From: Polyodon spathula | Taxonomy: Eukaryota; Chordata; Actinopteri; Acipenseriformes; Polyodontidae | DNA: 64,000 nt | Assembly: GCF_017654505.1 (NCBI RefSeq) | Contig: NC_054545.1 | Location: forward strand, 9,233,927-9,297,926 | Reading direction: 5' to 3' | In this document: positions 58,792 through 64,000 of the stretch, one piece after another | How positions within the stretch are numbered: the stretch's first letter is position 1 | How the letters are laid out: each line of letters opens with the position of its first letter | Program-made: the position numbers and the translations under genes | The notes under the pieces: generated by a model | Told to the model about the DNA's origin: nothing | Database searches by the model: none | Seen by the model: only the letters and a program-made list of their open reading frames with translations

Positions 58792-61540
58792 AAAGTTTTT
58801 AGGTTTTTTTTTTTTTTTTTTAAATGCAATTTGCATTATGTGAATAGCTTTCTTTCGCATATAAAAAATAAATAACACATTCAACATGAAAGCATTTGAT
58901 ATACAATGCAGCAGTTATATTAACACTGACCCAATGAAAACGCGCAGCAAACCATTTAAGAAGCCAAACATGCCAATGAGAATGATTAGAGGAATTTTAG
59001 GAATAGGCATGTGTTTAATGATTGCACACCGACTTCAGTTACAATAACGTCTCCATTATATACAGGCGGTGTGCTTTGCTATACAGTATGTGATATAGGG
59101 GGCAGAGAGGAAAGTATGTTTGCATCCTTCAGTCCAGCACTATGAGGCATGCTTCCCATGTTTGGATTTTTGTTCTGCTCTTGTGCAATTGTTGTAGGTG
59201 GACAGTAGCTATACAGCTGATGAAGGGTAGGCAACCCTTCTGATTGTAGTGCACCATTTAACAGGCTTGGCAAATGTTTATATTTTAGCACTTTGTTGCT
59301 AATTAATCACCAAAACAGGCTGTTAATTAAGTGTGTGATAACTGATAGCATAATTATGAACATTGCAAAGGTTTGTTTTTGGAAACAAAAAAGGTGGTGC
59401 GATAAAGTGGGTATTTTAATTTCAAAAGGTATGACTATTACAAGCTATTTTGTCTTGTATTCATCCATGACTTCAGCATAAATAAACTGATTATAGATTA
59501 TAGATTATAGTAAAATGTCTAAAAAACAGGGGCGACCTCTCTGGGATAAGCCACAAATGGATTTTATTAGAGCATTTTACAGCACCTCTTGAATATAATG
59601 AACATTTTTTTAAAGATAAACTAGTTCCGAGACAACTTTGACTATCTGTGCTCAACCTAGGGGCTTTAAACGACAAGCCAAGGAGTTTAAAAAGATTAAA
59701 AAATATGAGAAAATGTATCCAATCACAGCAGTTCCTTGGCTGAAACCACACTCTTGTCCTTCCTCTAGCCTTGACTGTAACCCTAGGTATGTTCTAAGAA
59801 GAATCATTCAAACTGAATAACAGATTGCTTACAGTGGGTTCAATATCAAACCAAAACAATTCTGAGCACAACCACTAAGATTATGACAAAGGACTGACAT
59901 GTACATTTAAGCTGGAATTGTTGTTTTGTTGCAAAATTGAGTTTAAAACAATAACAAGAAACTATTTTAATATTCATGAAAATGTCACTTCTTGAGTGGT
60001 CATGTGAACCAGACACTTATTTAAAATAATTAGCATCTGCCATCCATATCAATTATAATGTATATCAGTTATAAGCTATGTCCTGATGTATCAGTTTTAT
60101 TGCATATTATTAGAAAGCTATACTAATATGTATTAGCATGTGCATTGCCTGATTATAAATACACAAAGTAGTTCCATAAACTCTTATGTTCTCAGATGTG
60201 TTCCTGCATTTGACATGACAGTATCTGTTGATTATAGTTATGTGCTCACAGCAAACAGGCAGCATTTGGTTTATTACACATATATGCAGTACAGTATATC
60301 TGGGAGTACAGTAAATAGGTAAAGGTACAGTAAATTTTAATGAGGGGTAAAATATTCACAGTAGCAGCTAAACTGTAATGCAAACTAAATTGAGTTCTTC
60401 CACCTACAGATGTCTGGTCAGTGCAATGATTTTTAGATACATGAAAAGGGCTCTGGACTAATTATGTTGTCAAATCAAGTTGGAAATATTTCCATTTCTC
60501 AAAGAAGGAATTTACATTTTCCTATTGGAAAGTTTTTCAAACTTTCCAGCGCTGCAACGTGTGTTAAACATCTTAGGTTCAGAGATTCTCTGGTAATCCA
60601 CTTTGAGCATGATCTGGCTAATTGTAGTCACAGGGGTGCCACTTCATCTCTTTGTAAAAGGAATGCCTCGAGGTACTGATTGACCTTGGGAATGAATCCT
60701 TTAGAGTTTGACTTTCTGTTCTCTGCAAGAAAAAAATAAAATAAATAAAACTGCCAATTAACCCTTAACATATATACACACAGCAATGTAATTCAGGCAT
60801 GTAATAACACTTGAAGGTAATGTGACAGCCGGATAATGTAAAATGTAACCAAATCTGTTACATGTCACAGTAAAAATGAATTACTTAAAATGTTCTTTTA
60901 AACATCTTAGATAAATAAATACAACTCAAAAATATACTCTAATATGGAGATGCCAGTCTGTCTTGTGCATGCCTAAAGACATCTTTTTGGTGTTTAAACT
61001 CCCTTTCAAAATGATATGTGTTGGTAGGTCGATGGAGGTGGGCTGTGCCTATGGATTTTTTTTTCCTGTGCTCTGTGGTCTATGATTCATACATTTCATT
61101 TAAAATTGTTTAAAATATTTACAATCTATAGAATATCTTTAAACCACAGCCATTACAATGTACAGGTGATTTGTAAAAGATTCATTTTTAAAATGAACTT
61201 CCCCAACACTATCTATAGAATGTCATAACACATGGCGTCCCATTTAATTGTACTTCTAGTCATATCTTTAAATTTCGATATCCCTTTATATAATATATGT
61301 TTTAATTGTTGATGTACTCCTATAGATGTTTAAGTAGACAGTTTCTCATAACTTAGATCCCAAGAGGTCGATTTCATGTCTGTAGATTATGGTCATGCAG
61401 TAGCAATTTATTTGGACAGGGATTTTCTCTCAGGTTAGCTGTGTTCAGTTGGCATTTGGCCTTGTTATGTAGCTTGTGTCTGGATCATGTCTGTTCTAGG
61501 CTGGCTGGAGGGCAGCATTCTGCAGAGACAAACACTAGAG
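57111..61540. other. Region downstream of EGLN, second part
   Basis: AT-rich gene desert. Homopolymers include T/A-runs at 58756-58791 and 58806-58821. Segments near 58460-58570 and 59080-59330 have balanced base composition and AATTA/TTAATTA homeobox-type motifs and could be conserved noncoding elements, but this cannot be tested here. The short frames at 57421-57636, 59079-59291 (minus) and 59638-59820 are unrecognised. Confidence 0.4.
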
Positions 61541-61679
61541 GCTATTTGTAGGCTTTGGGGGGTGGAGAGTTTGTAGTTTTTCCTCTATCTGCATTCTCAG
61601 TAGAAGTTAATACAGTACACGATAAACAGAACAAAGGTATGAACAGAAAGTCTGGCTATATTGCTGACTTTCAGATTAT

Positions 61680-62154
61680 TTTATATCAATTTAGTAATCG
61701 CCAATTATTTTCTCCCAATTTGGCATATCTAATTATTTTTAGGCTCAGTTTCCACCTCTGTGCTGACTCAGGGGCGGCGAAGACGAGCACACGCTGTCCT
61801 CCGAAGCGTGTGCCGTCAGCCGACCACTTTTTTCGCGCTGTAGACTCACCGTGCAGCCACCTCAGAGCTACAGCGTCAGAGGACAACATAGCTCTGGGCA
61901 GTTTACAGGCAAGCCCGCAGGCGCCCAGCCAGACTACTCTTCCTCCCACATGGCAGCACTCAGCCAATTGTGTGCTGCCCCTTGGGAGCTTAGTAAAACT
62001 TTTAAAGAAGATTTACTTGCCATAATTGTCATAATTCATTCACCACACAATATGAAATGTAAGCTACTTATAAAATAACAATTGTAAGTCGCCCTGGATA
62101 AGGACGTCTGCTAATAAATAAATAAATAAAATGATAAATTATTATTATTATTAT

Positions 62155-62208
<54 letters not shown>
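61680..62208 (+). repeat. Composite GC-rich repeat with SINE-like tail and (ATT/TAA)n
   Basis: The block 61690-61985 is GC-rich with many CpGs and reads like a dispersed repeat I associate with sturgeon genomes (opening AATCGCCAATTATTTTCTCC). It is followed by TTGTAAGTCGCCCTGGATAA and GGACGTCTGCTAATAAATAA, a 3' tail common to fish SINEs and LINEs, then (ATT)n and (TAA)n from 62139 to 62208. The open frames on both strands are not genes. The family name is unknown to me. Confidence 0.65.
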
Positions 62209-62209
<1 letters not shown>

Positions 62210-62271
62210 CTGTGCTGTACTCCCTCACACTAGCATGCTGAGGGAGGAGGAGGAAGATGGTGAAAATAGAA

Positions 62272-62292
62272 AGGGGGGTGGGGTGGGGTGGG
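62272..62292 (+). other. G-quadruplex-type motif
   Basis: Four guanine runs of 6, 4, 4 and 3 bases are separated by single T residues, which meets the standard G4 pattern. It lies in a short GC-rich patch (62225-62400) directly after the (TAA)n tract. Confidence 0.7.
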
Positions 62293-62419
62293 CTGCCTCC
62301 CGCCTCTGCTCGCCTCTCCTCACCCCGCCTGGCCAGGGAGGAGAGTGGAAGTTGAGGGTGTTGCTGCCTGAGAGAAGAGGGAGAAGGCAAACAGTACTTT
62401 TCTCCACAAGTCAATTTTT

Positions 62420-62498
62420 TTAAGGATTCTTATTGTGTGTAATCAATAATAGAATGACAACCGAAAAGGTATTGATTACACACAATAAGAATCTTTAA
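62420..62498. repeat. Long near-perfect hairpin
   Basis: The left arm GATTCTTATTGTGTGTAATC (about 62425-62444, continuing AATA to 62448) and the right arm TATTGATTACACACAATAAG (62470-62489, continuing AATC) are perfectly complementary over 24 bp, with about 4 more bases containing a mismatch. The loop is 21 bp (62449-62469). It could be an inverted duplication, a fold-back element end or a precursor-like hairpin RNA. Confidence 0.9.
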
Positions 62499-62499
62499 G

Positions 62500-62885
62500 A
62501 AATATGAAGGAATCAGTAGGATTTAAACATAATTCCCCAAGGAGGAACAATACAGCATACTAATATATTAGCCCACCGGGCCATCTCATTTCTGTGGAAG
62601 AGCTTACTTTTTCATTGAATATAAGGTAAATGAACCAAGTCTGAAAATAAAGGAACAAATCAGCAGGATTTGAACAGTTCCCTAAGGAGGAACAGTACAG
62701 CATGCTAATGAATTAGCCCACTGTGGCATCTCACATTCATGGAACAACTTGTTCATTGAGTATATAGGAAATTAAACCAATTCTTTGAAAATAAAGGAAG
62801 GAATCATATGGATTTGAACCCAGTACCCCAAGACAGAACAACACAACATTTCACTGAATTATCACACTGCACCAAGAGTAAAGCT
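62500..62885 (-). repeat. Three tandem tRNA-like (SINE-head) units
   Basis: Blocks with a period of about 145 bp contain, on the minus strand, a B-box-like motif (GTTCAAATCC at about 62665-62675 and 62809-62819; a degenerate one near 62518) and an A-box-like segment about 50-60 bp upstream (for example CCACAGTGGGCTAATTCATT). Shared text on + is GGAGGAACARTACAGCATRC and GGAATCA. They look like tandem copies of a tRNA-derived SINE head and not functional tRNA genes, because stems do not pair fully. Confidence 0.6.
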
Positions 62886-63057
62886 GGCTTACCTGCTGCA
62901 TGACACACAATATTATGTCTCGTGATGTGGACCTGGGGATAATTTGTGATTCTCAACATGGTTTCATGTATGACTTCAACTGAATTCAAAACCAAACCTT
63001 ATAGTTCTATTAAAGACCTTGCAGGTCTATTTTCTGAAACGAGGGATAAACACTTAC

Positions 63058-63128
63058 ATTATGTGGGACTTGAACCAGTTACCCTGGGAATCAGAGTCCA
63101 ATGCCAATGAACTGCTTAACATCCCTGT
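63058..63128 (-). pseudogene. tRNA-Gln-like pseudogene or SINE head
   Basis: The minus strand shows an anticodon arm TTGGACTCTGATTCCCA with loop CTCTGAT (anticodon CTG, glutamine) and a T-loop GGTTCAAGTCC. The D arm is AGCAGTTCATTGGCA. The acceptor and T stems pair poorly (about 4 of 7 and 2 of 5), so it is not a functional tRNA gene. It is probably related to the neighbouring tRNA-like units. Confidence 0.55.
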
Positions 63129-63479
63129 AAAATGTCAACTAGTACTTGAATTCATTGCTTGTACATTATGTAGGGACAGATTGAGACACACACATATTTT
63201 TAACACACAAGGCCTGAACCACAACTCTGGTGTTTATCACTGTCTTTTCTTTTTTTATCTCTTAAGCAGAGAACACCAGTTGTGCTTGTGCCTTTGTGTT
63301 GTTCTGGTTGTCATGGCATTTCTTTTGGTGTCATGGCAACCAGAATTGGCGAGGTTCCTGTGAAAAGGACATCTTTTTTGGCCAAGAATCCCTGAGGTCC
63401 CCCATCCCCCCAAAAAACACTGTGTATCTTCCAATGCAATGATTTTTAGAAGGGAGCCCCTGCCTGTGAGTGAAACCCT

Positions 63480-64000
63480 TACAGAGAGGCGGGTAATGAG
63501 TACAGTGGAAGATACAAGTCTTAAACATGCATCAAGAAAAACAAGTACAAAGTAGAAAAAATCAAGACAACAAATTAGACAGTGTTAGAACATTAGTAAG
63601 TTAGAAACCTAGAAAGAAATAAAGTGACTTAGAACAAACTTAAACAGTCAGTTAGAAAGAACTTAAGTAACTTTGACAGTAAGAAAGAAATAAAGACATG
63701 AAGTTAGCGAGACAGGCACTAAGACAGTAAGAATGAAGCATTTAGAGAACAAATTAAGACAGTTAGAAAGGAACTATTGGAGAATAAATCAGTATAAATA
63801 AGCCATTGGAGAACAAAGTTGGAATAAACCATTAAAACAATGAGTTAAGACAGTTGGAATAAATTAAGAATGAACCAAGAGAATACAAGAATAAACAGGG
63901 AGCAAAGCCAATGATAAAAGAAGAGTGAACTCCAACATGAAAGTCTGAACCAGCAGCATGCAAGAATACACAGAGAGGGAACAAGAGCCAATGTAACAGA
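63480..64000. other. Purine-rich, T- and C-poor degenerate repeat tract
   Basis: The + strand is dominated by A and G, with recurring words such as GACAGTTAGAA, AGACAGTAAGAA, GGAGAACAAA and GGAATAAA. It is not a simple microsatellite but a diffuse, degenerate tandem-like array that continues past the window end. It has no coding potential. Confidence 0.55.

Noticed and set aside
59515..59830. Possible transposase or pseudogene (MSKKQGRPLWDKP, then GFKRQAKEFKKIKKYEK)
   Set aside because: Two short frames separated by stops with no catalytic motif; similarity to transposon-type N-termini is too vague.
61555..62025. 156-codon frame and antisense 93-codon frame as genes
   Set aside because: The GC-rich block reads like a dispersed repeat followed by a SINE/LINE-type tail; open frames come from composition.

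Overview
This is a eukaryotic nuclear window from a ray-finned fish genome: multi-exon genes with GT-AG introns, AT-rich intergenic DNA, long (TA)n, (TG)n and (TAA)n microsatellites, LINE and SINE copies, and AATAAA poly(A) signals. The encoded proteins are nearly collinear with their mammalian orthologues. Several repeats, including a CR1/L2-like LINE and a composite GC-rich repeat near 61.7-62.1 kb, look like sequences I associate with sturgeon or paddlefish. Acipenseriformes is therefore my best guess, resting on recall rather than a search.

All five protein-coding loci are on the + strand, in the order CFL2 - SNX6 - EAPP - SPTSSA - EGLN3. This is the conserved vertebrate order known from human chromosome 14q13 (there on the minus strand). 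From it I expect the 3' end of BAZ1A at or just before position 1 and NPAS3 beyond position 64000. CFL2 (1407-3396, 4 coding exons, 166 aa) is an actin-depolymerising factor. SNX6 (8591-17863, 14 coding exons, 407 aa) is a PX-BAR sorting nexin of the retromer/ESCPE-1 system. EAPP (21246-24012, 6 exons, 297 aa) is an E2F-associated phosphoprotein. SPTSSA (25508-27685, 2 exons, 70 aa) is the small activating subunit of serine palmitoyltransferase. These four models close in phase at every junction. They do not form one pathway; the synteny is ancestral.

The EGLN3 region (about 42.1-53.2 kb) is the unusual part. Exons 2-5 are EGLN3-like, but the only intact upstream exon (42254-42850) is of EGLN1/PHD2 type. 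A real EGLN3-type exon 1 survives at 44301-44583 as a relic: its N-terminal part is missing, a poly-T tract abuts it, and it has a frameshift. The acceptor of exon 4 also appears lost, at the end of a (TA)n(T)n tract where 12-13 bp of exon start are duplicated. A 90-bp duplication around the start codon creates an upstream ORF. The locus looks like a rearranged or decaying PHD gene with a chimeric first exon.

The rest is intergenic or intronic: a 14.5-kb gap between SPTSSA and EGLN3, and about 11 kb of apparent gene desert after EGLN3. These hold a tRNA-derived SINE, LINE pieces, three fold-back DNA-element candidates, two divergent copies of an unnamed GC-rich LTR-like repeat in opposite orientation (31.1 and 56.4 kb), tRNA-like tandem units (62.5-63.1 kb), a long hairpin, and a strong CTCF-like site.
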